This document shows, piece by piece, positions 24,238 to 35,640 of a stretch of DNA of 64,000 nucleotides; position 1 is the first letter of the stretch; each line of letters begins with the position of its first letter. Below the pieces are notes generated by a model that was not told where the DNA came from, made no database searches, and was given only the letters and a program-made list of their open reading frames with translations. The stretch spans positions 31,161,386 through 31,225,385 of the forward strand of contig NC_092348.1 of the NCBI RefSeq assembly GCF_963676685.1, read 5' to 3'. Position numbers and translations under genes: made by a program. This stretch comes from Mytilus edulis. Taxonomy: Eukaryota > Mollusca > Bivalvia > Mytilida > Mytilidae.

Positions 24238-24425
24238 ACGAAGATGTGGTATAATTGCCAATGAGACAACTCTCCACATGCAAGAGACCAAATGACACAG
24301 AAATTAACAGCTATAATAGGTAACCTATGAGCAAAACCCATATCGCATTTTGTCCACTATAAAAGGCTCCGAAATCAAAAATGCAAAACAATTAAGATCA
24401 GAAAACTAACGACCTAGATTTATAA
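24238..24425 (+). repeat. Dispersed repeat family A, truncated
   Basis: GAAGATGTGGTATAATTGCC to AGAAAACTAACGACCTAGAT, matching the first 190 bases of family A. Confidence 0.8.
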
Positions 24426-24444
24426 AAATATCATTATGTATTCA

Positions 24445-24724
24445 GGGAGCTACCATTCGATTTTTAGGGGGGTAGGATAACATTTGAAAATGAAGGCTAG
24501 ATGAGCAACTTGACAAAAAAGGCAGATTGACAATTTATGTAAAAATAGTCAGGATAAACTTTTTAAAAAACCAGGACCGAATAGAGAGAAAAATAATTAA
24601 AAAATAAACAGGACAGAGATTACAACTAAAAAAAAACTGTAGCACAAAATTGTTCATCCCAGCACCCTCCCCCCCCCCCCCCCCCCCCATCTCCCTTTCC
24701 CCAATAATCACAAATGGTAGCCCT
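24445..24724. mobile_element. Short inverted-repeat element with a 20-base C run
   Basis: AGGGAGCTACCATT at the left and AATGGTAGCCCT at the right form imperfect terminal inverted repeats. The interior holds GGGGGG near the left end and C20 (24669-24688) near the right, which fit the same inverted pairing. No coding capacity is visible. Confidence 0.6.
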
Positions 24725-24864
24725 AAGCAAACGTCGATCACTCTATAGACCCTGAAAGGCGGCTTGATTGGATAAAACGAGTACAATCAGGAATCTAATA
24801 AGTTTTGTCACTATTCTTGTTTTGACATTAAAAAATGTTTGCAGTAAAATACATTACATAGAGA

Positions 24865-24947
24865 TATATAAAAAACAATGAACGTTTCTCTCATTTCGCC
24901 ATTAGATTATGACCTGATTCAACTAACGTGAACAGAATAATTTCAAG
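24865..24947 (+). promoter_or_regulatory. Candidate TATA box and non-coding exon 1 of the first glycine-module gene
   Basis: TATATAAAA (24865-24873) is followed about 75 bases later by TTCAAG and the donor GTATGT (24948). The block from about 24798 is repeated at 27970-28140 upstream of the second gene, with the TATA-like sequence and donor conserved. A spliced 5'UTR leading to the acceptor at 25977 is inferred. No transcript evidence is available. Confidence 0.5.
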
Positions 24948-25988
24948 GTATGTTTTACGAATTTATGTATGATATATTATACACAAAACTAGACAACTAC
25001 TAGTAACAAAATCAGATCATTTCTATGTATAATTTAAGTGGTAAGCTACAGGATTCTTTAGTTCTATTAAATTGATGACCACGTTTTTTCGGTAAATAGC
25101 AGTTTAAAATTAGTAATAAGTGATAAAAATACAAGACTTTTAGTATATATCCAGACATCGAGCATACATTATTGTGCCTGTTTCGCGTTAGAAAATTCGT
25201 CATGCAATGGTCACCTCGTATCATGTCTTTATTATGGGTTTATTATTTTGGATGAAGGGTGGGAGGGGTCGTTATTTTAGAACTAGTAATACTGGTAGAT
25301 GACCAGGTAGTTTGATATTACATACCTTGACCCTTTCGAACCCCAATTTATCATTTCGTGGTGCTCAGTGCTCTTCAACTTGCCGTTAACTACTACGCTA
25401 AATTTAAATGATGTGTCTAGTTAAAAAAAAATACATTTAATATGTAAAATATGCGTGGACTAATTTTCAAAACAATTATCATAAAGCAGGTATACTGTTT
25501 TCTTGCCATTTCATAAAATCATGAGCAATAAGAAAACTAAATGAGGCCAAAAGTCATAACATTGAATAAGAATTACACTGAAACCGGAATATATAAACAA
25601 TTTTTATAAAACAGTCGAAAAATTCTCAAAAAAACTTTATTGAACAGTAAAACAACAAACATAAAGGTCCAAGAAAACAGTTATATCGTAGTGAATTTAT
25701 CTAATATAAAAACAAATATTGGTTACAGTGAAGTGAATAAATATCGGGACACAATTATATCAAAATTATAGAAAAGTACAAAACTGTCACGCTAAAAAGA
25801 ACAATTGTATGTAGAATGAGTGTATAATATAATAGTTTGACAGCTTAAGATCTCGACACACTAATTGTTGACATTTTCAACTTGGACGAGATCACTAATT
25901 TATCTACATGTAAACATTATTCTCAACTGTTCATGCATATTTACAACTACTGCATCTTTTTATATATTTTTTTTCAGTTTAAGCTAGG

Positions 25989-26252
25989 ATGAGGATTTCC
26001 AATCTTTTAACTGCTATAGTCTGTTTCTTTTTTTACATAACTTCTATCATGGCTCAATTAAATGTCGACATTTCTGGTGGCGGCGGCGGTGGCGGAGGAG
26101 GCGGTGGTGCTCCAGGCGGAAGAGGAGGAGATGTAATTACAAACATAAGAATCAATGGAGGGGGAAGATTCTTTCGTGGTGGAGGTAATAATCAAGGTGG
26201 AAAAGGAAAAGGAAAAGGACGTGGTAAAGGTAAAGGAAGAGGCTTTGGTTGA
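25989..26252 (+). CDS. Secreted glycine-module protein 1 (one module, KG/RG tail)
   Basis: An 87-residue product not recognised as a named protein. Residues 1-22 are a signal peptide ending in SIMA, with cleavage expected before Gln23. The module follows: LNVDIS, 11 glycines (30-40), APGGRGGDVITNIRI. The tail is GGGRFFRGGGNNQGG and then alternating KG/RG ending GRGFG. The glycine tract uses mixed GGT/GGC/GGA codons, so it is not a simple triplet run. An acceptor (TTTTTTTTCAG, ending 25977) lies 11 bases before the ATG, so the coding part is one exon. It is the closest relative of the gene at 30015. Role inferred only as secreted, structural or polyanion-binding. If the final Gly is an amidation donor, the mature end would be Phe-amide. 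Confidence 0.85.
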   Translation: MRISNLLTAIVCFFFYITSIMAQLNVDISGGGGGGGGGGGAPGGRGGDVITNIRINGGGRFFRGGGNNQGGKGKGKGRGKGKGRGFG

Positions 26253-26320
26253 AAGCGACGAGGTCAGTCAAGATTAGAAATGACTTATTTTGTACTTTAA
26301 ATGAATTCCTGTAGAAACTA

Positions 26321-26326
26321 AATAAA
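26321..26326 (+). terminator. Polyadenylation signal of glycine-module gene 1
   Basis: AATAAA 68 bases after the stop, followed by GT-rich TTGTTTTGTGGTTGCTTTGT. Confidence 0.7.
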
Positions 26327-26329
26327 GTG

Positions 26330-27439
26330 CTCTATTGTTTTGTGGTTGCTTTGTGGTTAATTGACTGTTGTTTCGATTAGTTTTATTGTTAGGGGGTGTT
26401 TTAGTGCTTTTAGACTGAATTCTTAGGCATTTATACACATTCATTGCGTTCGATCTTCTTTCAGTCTCTTTCTATCAAACGTCAGTATTCAATTGTGTTC
26501 TGTCTCGTTTAATGGCATACAATACAGTTACAGCGGAGGTAATGACGTTGCTAACGTAAGTTGTTATTTTCGCGACATCATCTATGACTTATCGGGAAAA
26601 TATTCAGTTTTCGACTAATTTTTATCACTCAAACTTATTTAACTTGAAAACGAGTTCATGGACCCCTCTTTTTTAAAATGCCATTTGGTTTGTTTACGTA
26701 AGAAGATGGTGTGTGCCAATTTTCATCTAAAACGTAAATAGTGCAATTTTTTTAATTTTGATAAAAAAAATATATAGCAAAAAATATCGTTTTTTTCTCA
26801 ATTCATGAACATTTGATAAATATGAGTTATTTCTGAATAAAAAAATGCATAAATTTTTAGGATACTTACAACATACAGAAATTACATATTATTTAACAAA
26901 AAACAAATTGTGTTTATCTTTTAAAACAAAAAAGTTACGTCTTTGTTTCGAAATGGATAATACGGCCACAAATCCGAATTTTGAGCAAATATACAAAATT
27001 TCGACCTCATTTTACTCAAAAAGTAGCACATGAAGGTACATTTTTTATTACATATTTGATTTAATCAGGTAAAAAGTAAATGTAAATCAGGATCAAAACT
27101 GTATCGTATGCCCTTAACTGATAATAACTATTGGTCGACTCGGGTCGGTACGGTAATATTGTTCCTTATATGCCGTAGTAAGTAGTTTCTCCTGTCCGGG
27201 TCATATACCTAATTTAAAATCTCATTGTACCCAATAGAACTTTAGCAAAATTATAAGGCAACCAATCAAAACCGTACATCTATATATCCATTTGGTGTGA
27301 CGGCAAAGTACAGTAAATTGATCATCCGTTACGATAGACAAACACAGCTGATCTGCAATGTATACCAACTACTTGCTACGGTACATTATACACTGTGTCA
27401 CAACCCTAGTTAAATGCGTTACAAAATACAAGATGAACG
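26330..27439. other. Intergenic, AT-rich, no gene recognised
   Basis: Between genes 1 and 2 there is no coding pattern. The open frame at about 26845-27033 has low-complexity composition and no homology cue. Confidence 0.4.
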
Positions 27440-27612
27440 AAAGCTATATAACAAACAAGAGACCATATGACACAGAAATTAACAACTATAGGTCACCGTA
27501 CGTCCTTCAACAATAAGCCAAACCAATACCGCATAGTCGGATATAATTTAAAAGGCCCCGAAATGACAATGTAAAACAATTCAAACGAGAAAAATAACGG
27601 CCTAATCTATGT
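27440..27612 (+). repeat. Dispersed repeat family A, truncated
   Basis: CAAGAGACCATATGACACAG to GAAAAATAACGGCCTAATCT. The first 50 bases of the family are missing. Confidence 0.75.
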
Positions 27613-27624
27613 TGATTATAACCT

Positions 27625-27705
27625 TGTTGTTCCAGTGGTCGTAATTAAGCCCTGTGTAAGCGGTGTTGCCCTTATGTTTCAGATGCAGGGGTTCGATTCT
27701 CACTA
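27625..27705 (+). repeat. Possible tRNA-derived SINE head
   Basis: GGGGTTCGATTCTCACT is a good match to a pol III B box (GGTTCGANTCC), about 55 bases after GTTCCAGTGGTCGTAATT, a weak A-box-like region. No cloverleaf with a functional anticodon could be folded by eye, so it is not called a tRNA gene. Confidence 0.35.
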
Positions 27706-28041
27706 ATAAAAGAAAAAAAATTGGCTAATTTAAAATTGTAGATCTAACATGACTTTGCTATTTTAAGACGAATTTTAAATACATTATGGTGTTTGTCCTG
27801 TATAATCACAGGACAACGTCTTTCGGAGATTGACAAAAAAGCAACAGTCTTTTTGTTCCTTGACGTTTTGAATCCAGGGACACTGACATAAATCTAAAGT
27901 GAAATAGAGTACTTTATATTATTATGTTACATACTATGATCGCTCGTTTAACCCTGATATCATTTGGAATTCATTAAGTTTTGTCACTCTCCTAGTTTTG
28001 ACATTAAAAAATGTGAACAGTTTAAATACATCATACTGAGG

Positions 28042-28111
28042 TACATAAACAATAAATGTTTCACTCATTTCACCATTAGATTATTTTAACTGAGGTGTCA
28101 ACAATTTTAAG
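28042..28111 (+). promoter_or_regulatory. Candidate TATA-like box and non-coding exon 1 of glycine-module gene 2
   Basis: TACATAAA (28042) and TTTTAAG with GTATGT donor (28112) align with the promoter block of gene 1 (24865-24948), including TCTCATTTCGCCATTAGATT / TCACTCATTTCACCATTAGA. The intron would run to the acceptor at 30005. Confidence 0.45.
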
Positions 28112-28628
28112 GTATGTTTTACACATTTATGTATTGAAATGTATACACAAAAATTAACAATGAACATAATCCGTTTATTTTTCTAGATGAATTTAAATAT
28201 AAATCAGTTCAATTAAATTGCTGGCCCTTTTTCTTATTAATGACACGCATTAGTAAAAAAAGGGGGAGTAGATAAAGAAGACACGTTTTGACCCAGCCAA
28301 CTAGTACACACGAGTACAAACCCGTGCGAGCGCAGCTTGAAGACTACTTGAAATTTGTAAGATGATACATGTTTGGCTTTAATATAAGCAGTGTTTGGAT
28401 TTATAGTTTTAACGATGATTTTGTGCATTGTTTGGACCTAAAAGCTTGAGTAAACTCTTGGCCATTACCTAGGATACAAAATAGTCTGTGACCAAGAGTT
28501 GCCCCAAAACCTTTGTGGACCTTTAGTAACGATCACAAATAAATTATGCTAAAAACTGTTTAGAATAATTAAAAATTAGACCCAAACTGAAACTACAACA
28601 CAAAACTTACTCCTTTGGGTATACGTGA

Positions 28629-29185
28629 ATGATAAAGCAACTCAACGACAAAATTAACATGTGCACAAAATCTGTTTTACACCGCCATATTTATATATTA
28701 AAATGAAGATAATTATGTGGAATGATTATGCGTATACCTAGTCAGAAGTGGTTAACTTGTCATCAATGTGTTACATGTTTAATTGTTTCAAGCACAGACC
28801 CAACTGTTGGTGATATCTTTTCAAATGTTTATATATTATGTTTCAGACTATTCCTTTTAATATTTGCTATATGGTATGGGCTTTGTGCGTTGTTGAAGGT
28901 CGTACCGTCAATGATAAAGCAACTCAACGACAAAATTAACATGTGCACAAAATGTGTTTTACACCGCCATATTTATATATTAAAATGAAGACAATTATGT
29001 GGAATGAGTATACCTAGTCAAAAGTGGTTGACTTGTCATCAATGTGTTACATGTTTAATTGTTTCAAGCACAGACCCAACTGTTGGTGATATCTTTTCAA
29101 ATGTTTATATATTATGTTTCAGACTATTCCTTTTAATATTTGCTATATGGTATCGGCTTAGTGCGCTGTTGAAGGTCGTACCGTG
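28629..29185 (+). repeat. Direct tandem duplication, 282 bp x 2
   Basis: ATGATAAAGCAACTCAACGA starts at 28629 and again at 28911, and the two copies are nearly identical to the GTTGAAGGTCGTACCGT end. Part of the unit resembles a reverse family A repeat. It lies in the inferred 5'UTR intron of glycine-module gene 2. High identity implies recent duplication. Confidence 0.9.
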
Positions 29186-30014
29186 ATCTATTGTTATTTA
29201 CATCCTCGTTAAGTGGTCTCCGGTGAATAGTTGAATGTTGGCAATTATACAAACATTGTTTTTAGAAAGAACATTTTAAGGGCAACATAGAGTCATAAAC
29301 ACTAAGTCAGACGTCTTTAATACAATTTGACTTTTTTACTATAAATTAAAATGTATTTCATAATATAGCATTACTTAAAAATGATTTTTTTTTATGTAAT
29401 GTTCGTATGTTTGTTTATTCGATAATGTTCTACTATTTTGCAATGTTTTTGTATAGTGCGATATTGCAGCGGCTGGTCAAATTGTTAAACATAGTGTACA
29501 GTACTTCGGAATGATCTAATTGTCCAAAACCTAAAAGACTCATAAACTATATACGTAGGAACTACTAAAAAGGGGGAAAAACCAAATTAAAGTGTAGTTT
29601 TTTAATGTTTAAATAGAAGGTAACCCTATTGAAAAGAATCCACATACAGCATTTAAGGACATAAACTTTAGACAGCTTATACTCATTTATATGCGCGGAC
29701 TTACATATTGGGAGAATGCAGAGCAGGAGACGCTTACCCTGTTGACGAATATGGTACTGTCTTTCTCATTGTGTTAATAATGCGATTCTCTAAATTTTTG
29801 TTTACTACCTTGATTTTTAATCTTTTATGACAATTTATGAGATTCTAACATCGGTAAGCAACTGCAACAGTATCTATCTGAACAAGTAATAAAATACAAT
29901 AAGAATGCATGTACATGTAGCATTGATTAAGACTAGCAGCTTAATTTATAGAAAATGATGAAATGTTTACTACTACTGCATCTTTTTATGTTATTTTTTT
30001 TTCAGTAAGCTAAG

Positions 30015-30344
30015 ATGAGGATTTCCAATCTTTTGATAGTTGCAATATGTATCATATTTTACATTACTTCTATCATGGCTCAATTTAATGTCGACATTAC
30101 TGGTGGCGGCGGAGGAGGTGGGGGAGGCGGTGGCGGTCCAGGCGGAAGAGGAGGAGATATAATTACAAACATAAGAATAAACGGAGGTGGCAGATTCCTT
30201 CGTGGTGGAGGTAATAATCAAGGCGGAAGAGGTAATCAAAGAGGGAATGGAAGAGGAAACGGAAGAGGAAATGGAAGAGGAATTAGTAGAGGAAATGGTA
30301 GAGGAAATGGACGTGGTAAAGGTAAAGGAAGAGGGAGAGGTTGA
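30015..30344 (+). CDS. Secreted glycine-module protein 2 (one module, NGRG-repeat tail)
   Basis: A 109-residue product of unknown name. The signal peptide is 1-22 (MRISNLL to SIMA, near identical to gene 1), then Gln23 and FNVDIT, 12 glycines (30-41), PGGRGGDIITNIRI. The tail is GGGRFLRGGGNNQGG, then a run of RGNG repeats and KGKGRGRG. The tail tandem repeat (GGAAATGGAAGA type) is the main difference from gene 1 and could vary in length between individuals. The acceptor TTTTTTTTTTCAG ends at 30005, 9 bases before the ATG. Long serine/threonine-rich frames on the opposite strand are shadows of the glycine and arginine codons. The function is unknown and probably the same as gene 1. Confidence 0.85.
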   Translation: MRISNLLIVAICIIFYITSIMAQFNVDITGGGGGGGGGGGGPGGRGGDIITNIRINGGGRFLRGGGNNQGGRGNQRGNGRGNGRGNGRGISRGNGRGNGRGKGKGRGRG

Positions 30345-30696
30345 AAGTAGTGAAGTCAACAATGAAAAGGTCACCCGTGTATGACTTTAAATTACAAAAT
30401 TTTGATAAATTGGTGTAGATACTGATAAAGCTTTAAATTGTTTTTGTTGTTTTTTGTTGTGTTTTTTTGTACGGTTTCTTTTTTTTTTTTTTTTTTATTT
30501 GCTGTTGTTTTTTTTTTGGCACAGTTATTGCTTTCGATCTTCCAATCATATTCTGCCACGTTATGTAAGCGCTAAACGACATAATTTGACCGACATCAAA
30601 AGGACTGTTGATAGGTATTCGAAGATGTTCAGAAATTACGGATTTTATATTATTTTTTTAACTTGTAAGAAAACATTTTCATAAAAAAATCAAAGA

Positions 30697-30702
30697 AATA
30701 AA
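30697..30702 (+). terminator. Candidate polyadenylation signal of glycine-module gene 2
   Basis: AATAAA about 350 bases after the stop. No nearer canonical hexamer was seen, so assignment is weak. Confidence 0.35.
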
Positions 30703-30815
30703 AATAATGTTCACTACATTTTTGTGTACAACGATGTTTCATATTTTTAAACGGAACATTATCAGATTTGCAAAATTGTACGAAGTGGAATCACATCAAG
30801 TTGTTCTATATAATT

Positions 30816-32285
30816 CCGTTTTACCGCAGTCCCCACTAGGCCACGATCGCACTACGGTCTGTGAAAAAAATGCAAAATTTGATGATCGTAGTACGATCGT
30901 GAAGATCGCAGTATGGTCGTATCACGGTCGTGGTGTGGTCTTCAAGATAGTGATGAGCGTGGCCAACTTTGAACATGTTTAAAACAATCGTGGTGCGATC
31001 ACGGTGAAATAAGGTCGTAGGAGAAGCGTATTGAGAGCGCAATAAGATCGTAGTAAGATCGCAAAGGTCGCTGTACCGTCATAGCGAGAGCGTAGCGAAA
31101 GCGTGATTCTATTTGGAGAGACTGCGCTACGATCTCACAGCGACGTTATTACGACCTCACTACGACCATCACGCTTTCACCGCGACCCAACTACGCTTCC
31201 ACTTTGACTATACCACGCTGTTCACGACCATAGTACGATTCTAGCACGCCCTTGCCGTCCCCTTCTTACGACCTAACCACGTTTATACTACGACCATCAT
31301 TCTCATTGTCATTTTCACATAAAATATATTAAATCTCTCCATGTTTTGTTTGTCGGTATGTAATTAGGACTTCTTGTCCATTTTCTCTAACGGCTAGACC
31401 ATGCTTCTCGTTTTTATATAGAATAGACCGTTGGTTTTCCCGTTTGAATGGTTTTACACTAATTTGTTGGGCCCTTTATAGCTTGCTGTTCGGTGTGAGC
31501 CAAGGCTCCGTGTTGAAGGCACGGTACCTTGCCCTTTAATGGTTTACTTTTATAAATTGTTACTTGGATAGAGAGTTGTCTCATTGGCACTCATACCACA
31601 TCTTCCTATATCTATTGACACATCTGTGTCATATCTGATATCGTTCATTAAAATATCGTCATTTGAGCATTATGGACCAGCAATAGGTTGTAATTTAGGT
31701 TGGATTGGTCGGTCCGACATCTCTACTTGATCAGAATTCGTTACTATCAGATCTCCCTCTGCATCTTCATCAACCCCTACCACCACGCCCACGTGTTCTA
31801 GTAAATTTTGGTGGCATGACTGTATTGTTTCCGAGAAATCTACGTATTAATCAGAAATAGAAGGAATGGAACTCTATTGATTTGGAACACGTGGTTGGCG
31901 TTATTGCTGTGAACTTAGTAGAGATCGCGGTTCGAACTTAGTATAATTGTGGTAAGAAAGTGCTATAATCGCAGTAGAAGCGTGGTAAGATGATGTTGAG
32001 ATCGTGTTGCAATTGTATAGCTCTTGGTGTGGTCGTAGTGACAACGTGATGAGCGTAGAAAGATCTTGATGAGCGTAGTGAGGTCGCAAAATAAGCGCGG
32101 TGAGAACGTGGTATAATTGTAGCGGGATCGTTGTAGAAGCGTAATGAGGACGTAGCAGCATCGTGAAACGACAAAAAATAACAGTTTCATGCCGCTCATA
32201 CCGCGACCTCACCACGATCTGAATTTATTTTTCGATCGCGGTAAGCGTGGTGCGATCGTGGTTTAGTGTGACTGGGGCTTAACGG
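30816..32285. mobile_element. 1.47-kb foldback element full of short GATCG/CGTAGT-type repeats
   Basis: Terminal inverted repeats: the left end has CAGTCCCCACTAGGCCACG then ATCGCACTACG, and the right end is the complement of CAGTCACACTAAACCACG then ATCGCACCACG. Inside, the left part is built from degenerate GATCGTAGTAAGATCGC and GCGTAGCGAAAGCGTG units. From about 31110 the complementary form appears (TACGACCTCACTACGACCATC), and from 31910 the first form returns, so the interior can fold at many places. A family A-like repeat (31415-31605) is nested. No transposase is seen. Overlapping frames in 31900-32450 are shadows. Confidence 0.8.
31415..31605 (-). repeat. Family A-like repeat nested in the foldback element
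   Basis: AGACCGTTGGTTTTCCCGTT to GAGTTGTCTCATTGGCACTC, then ATACCACATCTTCC. It belongs to the same variant subfamily as the copy at 43755-43990. Confidence 0.75.
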
Positions 32286-33139
32286 ATTATACCAGAAACG
32301 TAACTGTATCGTGTACATATATATAGTCATTTGTTCTCGATAGTAATCAGTTCTCGATAGGAATGCGCGTGGATAAAAAATAAAGAAGTTCGCAAAATCG
32401 CACATGTTTTCTATTTGTCGGTAATTCAAGGACAAAATAAAAACTAGCTTCAAGCATGCAATAATTTCAACATTTCAAGTTTTCAGACATTTTACAACAG
32501 TAAAAATAATATTTTCCGATTTTAACCTACTTTTCCTTATTCCCAAAACAACCCTAACTTCATCCCCTCGGTTTATACATAGCACGTTTTCAAATGTTAA
32601 CAAAACTTAGCTCGAAAAGAAGGTCAAGTCCACATAGTATTACGTAATACACAATTGTAAGATGTGGTGTGACGTCGCTATGGAAAAAAATCTATGGAAT
32701 ATTCAATGCATATTTTTGTCCTTGAGTGATAATTCCTAGGATATCGGTTAAAGATGCCTTAAATGATCGATAAGGCTAAAATTCATTAAAGAAATATGGT
32801 TCTAGAGGCAAATGATTTTCGCACATCACGTGTTTCTGTACTAGCCTTCGTCAGGTACATTACAGATTTATGGAAGGCCACAAATGTAACTGTATACTAT
32901 GATTTTCGCGCGCACATCACTTTTTTCTGTACTAACCTTCATCAGGTACATTAGAGAAGTACGAAAAGCCACAAATATAAGTATATACTATGATTTTCGA
33001 GCTCAGATCACGTGTCTCTGGAATAACCTTCTTACGGTACATTAGAGAAGTATGGAAAGCCACTAATCTGAAATGCCAAAGAGCTCAAAATGATTACTTG
33101 AACAGAACAATCAAAAACTGTCTAAAACACAATTCCCAG

Positions 33140-33530
33140 GGAAGGGAGATTTGAGCGCTCACAAACATGTTTAACCCCGCAACATTTTATATGTGCCTGT
33201 CCTAAAGTAAGGAGTCTTTTATTCAGGGACTGTTGTTTGTTCGTGTCTGTCATCTTTGTTCTACGTTTTTTGTTTTTACACACAAAAATAGTTAACCGTA
33301 CCAGATTCTATATGTGCGTTCAAAAGTAAGGATACTGTAATTTAGGGATAGTCGTTGGTTGCTGTCTTTCATATTTGTTTTTCGTTTATTATTTTTTACA
33401 TAACACAGACCGTGGGTTTCCTCGTCAGAATTACTTACCAGTTTATCATGTATTCATGTTTATTCATATAGCTGACGATATGATACTGGTTTTGCTCATT
33501 GTTGAAGGCCGTGCGGTGATCTATAGTTTC
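33140..33530 (-). repeat. Family A repeats, reverse, two overlapping partial copies
   Basis: The distal part (ACATGTTTAACCCCGCAACAT, GGACTGTTGTTTGTTCG) is followed by a second partial copy (AACCGTACCAGATTCTATAT) and the proximal GCTCATTGTTGAAGGCCGTG. Confidence 0.6.
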
Positions 33531-33633
33531 TTGAATCCATATTATTTGGATTCTGGTGAACACATATCATTTTTATATGGTCAACTTCAAATGAACAACT
33601 GGCAAATATTGTTGATTGATTTGGGGTATGAAT

Positions 33634-33767
33634 CAGTGGCGGATCCAGAACTTTTCCTAAGGGGGGGGGTCCCTCCAGTCATGCTTCAGTGATTCCCTAT
33701 ATAATCAACCAAATTTTTCCTAGGAAAGGGGGGCCCGGGCCCCCAGCACCCCCCCTGGATCCGCCTA
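33634..33767. mobile_element. 134-bp inverted-repeat element with 7-base target duplication (hAT-like)
   Basis: CAGTGGCGGATCCAG at the left and CTGGATCCGCC at the right are inverted. TATGAAT flanks both sides (33627-33633 and 33768-33774), consistent with a 7-8-base target duplication. The interior has G and C runs that can pair. A decayed relative is at 20943-21112. Confidence 0.75.
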
Positions 33768-33774
33768 TATGAAT

Positions 33775-35640
33775 GAATTTCCACGTCACAAATCCATCTT
33801 ACTATGATGATTTCCTTATAGTTATGATGGTGACATGTAATGAACATGTATTTATTATTTGTTGACGTTGGCAGTAATCATGTTGTATTTCCTTGTGATG
33901 GATTTGACATTAATTTATTTCCTCGCACTTGTTTGTTATTAGTTCAGACGTGAACGACCGACCATTGGTGAACCAGGTAAATATTGTGTTTTTTGTATTA
34001 TAATTAATGATTCTTTCTACACATTTTATCAAGAATATAAAAATAGGCTGTAGTAACTTACATGAGCGTCAAAACAATGTGATATCGAAGATTAAATTTG
34101 TTTCACGCTTTTATGATAAAGTGAACATTTTTACCACGAGAACAGATACGTACACAAAGACATATTAAGTATACATACTAAAATATGCAAATGAATTTGG
34201 TAAATGCAAACGACGTTTAAAATCACAGGCGCTCGGTGATTATGGACCCCTTGTCTTAATACTTATTTTTGTTGTATTTTATCTAAGAATATATTCTGTG
34301 AAAATTTAACCTTATTTTCACTTATTTAATGTGTTCTTGCGCTTTTATAAACGATATTACAATGATGATAGTTGTTTATATAAAAAAAAAAAAAAAAAAA
34401 AAAACTCCAAGGCAAATTCAAATAGGGAAGTCCAAAAAAACTGATAAAATTAAAAGCTATCAATTAACCAACAAGTAACGTAAATTTTGACCCTCTATCA
34501 TTGTTTTCCAGGGTCAAAATTTATAAACTACTGTTATTGTAATATCGTATAGAAAAGAGCAAGAATACACAAAATAAGTTAAAATATCACATTAACTAAA
34601 AACAAAATTAAAAAAAATATTTAGAGAAAGAGGGGTCACTATCCAAGCGTATATACTCCAAAATTCTAATACATTTGTGTACGTATAAAGAACTTGGTTC
34701 TCCCAATGATCTTTTTTTCCTATATAATATATTTTATAATGGAATGTATTATAAGTCTGGTGCGATAATTATAGAGATCCAGTGCTATTTGAAAATCCCA
34801 CAATACGACTTGTTTATGAAAATACTGCAACCTCAGAATAAACATCCTAGCAAGCTTAAGAATGGATATACAATCAGGATCAGGGAATCTTTGACCTTTA
34901 CAAATTGAATCAATATCAAAAACATCTCAAACTTGAAGAGCATTGCAAAGTTACTTTTTTTAAGTTAAATGTTTAACAAACAATTTGCCTACATTACTGG
35001 GTAATGATTGATTGCTAGTTGTTTTACGCCGAGTCAGCACTCTATAATATATCATTAACCTTATATTTAGGACAGCACCAAAAAATCTGATGAAAATAGC
35101 TTCGAGTAAAGATGTTTAATTTATTAAACTCCTGAAAGTCTTACTTATATTTTTGGAAATTCAGATGAGGTCAAACATTCTATATATGTTATGTCTACTG
35201 GACTATTGAAGAAATAATACTGCAGAATTTTCAAAGTTCATAATTCTGAATATACCATGAAATGTTACATTATGATTTATATTTGTCATTTTATTCTTTG
35301 GAAATGGGACACCCCCGCTTCACTGAAAAACAACAGGAAATTATAAATGTAATGTAGAAAGTCTCAAGGGAATTTTGTATTAATCAACCAAGACGTTTAT
35401 ATGAATCCAAATGAGTAACATACATTTTTGTAAGTTATGCTGGATGCTTAAGCGTTATTTTCTGTCAAAGCACTTGTTTTTGAAAGCAACATTAAAAACA
35501 TGATGTAGAGGTATTAGATGGTTTGGGGATATATTTCATAGCCTGATTCCTTAATAATTGTCTTTATACATTATTTATGAAAGACAATCTTCTATTCAAC
35601 ATGTTTAAATGATGATGAAAAATATATTTAGTTAATATAA
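33775..35640. other. Intergenic, AT-rich, no gene recognised
   Basis: It contains a 24-base A run near 34381 and an inverted pair of short blocks around 34495-34520 (TTTGACCCT / AGGGTCAAA). The plus-strand frame at 34675-34908 has no recognisable features. Confidence 0.4.

Noticed and set aside
27625-27705. Functional tRNA gene
   Set aside because: A good B box is present but no acceptor or anticodon stem pairs well. At most a SINE head, listed as such with low confidence.
29991-30374. 127-residue serine/threonine-rich open frame on the minus strand across gene 2
   Set aside because: It is the antisense of glycine and arginine codons (GGN, AGA, GGA). The same effect gives Pro- or Ser-rich antisense frames over genes 3, 5, 6 and 7. 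There is no signal, domain or independent start context.
30187-30384. Glu/Val-rich plus-strand frame overlapping gene 2
   Set aside because: Frame-shifted reading of the RGNG tail repeat. Low complexity with no support.
31901-32453. Four overlapping frames rich in Arg, His, Ser and Thr
   Set aside because: Translations of the short-motif repeats in the foldback element at 30816-32285.
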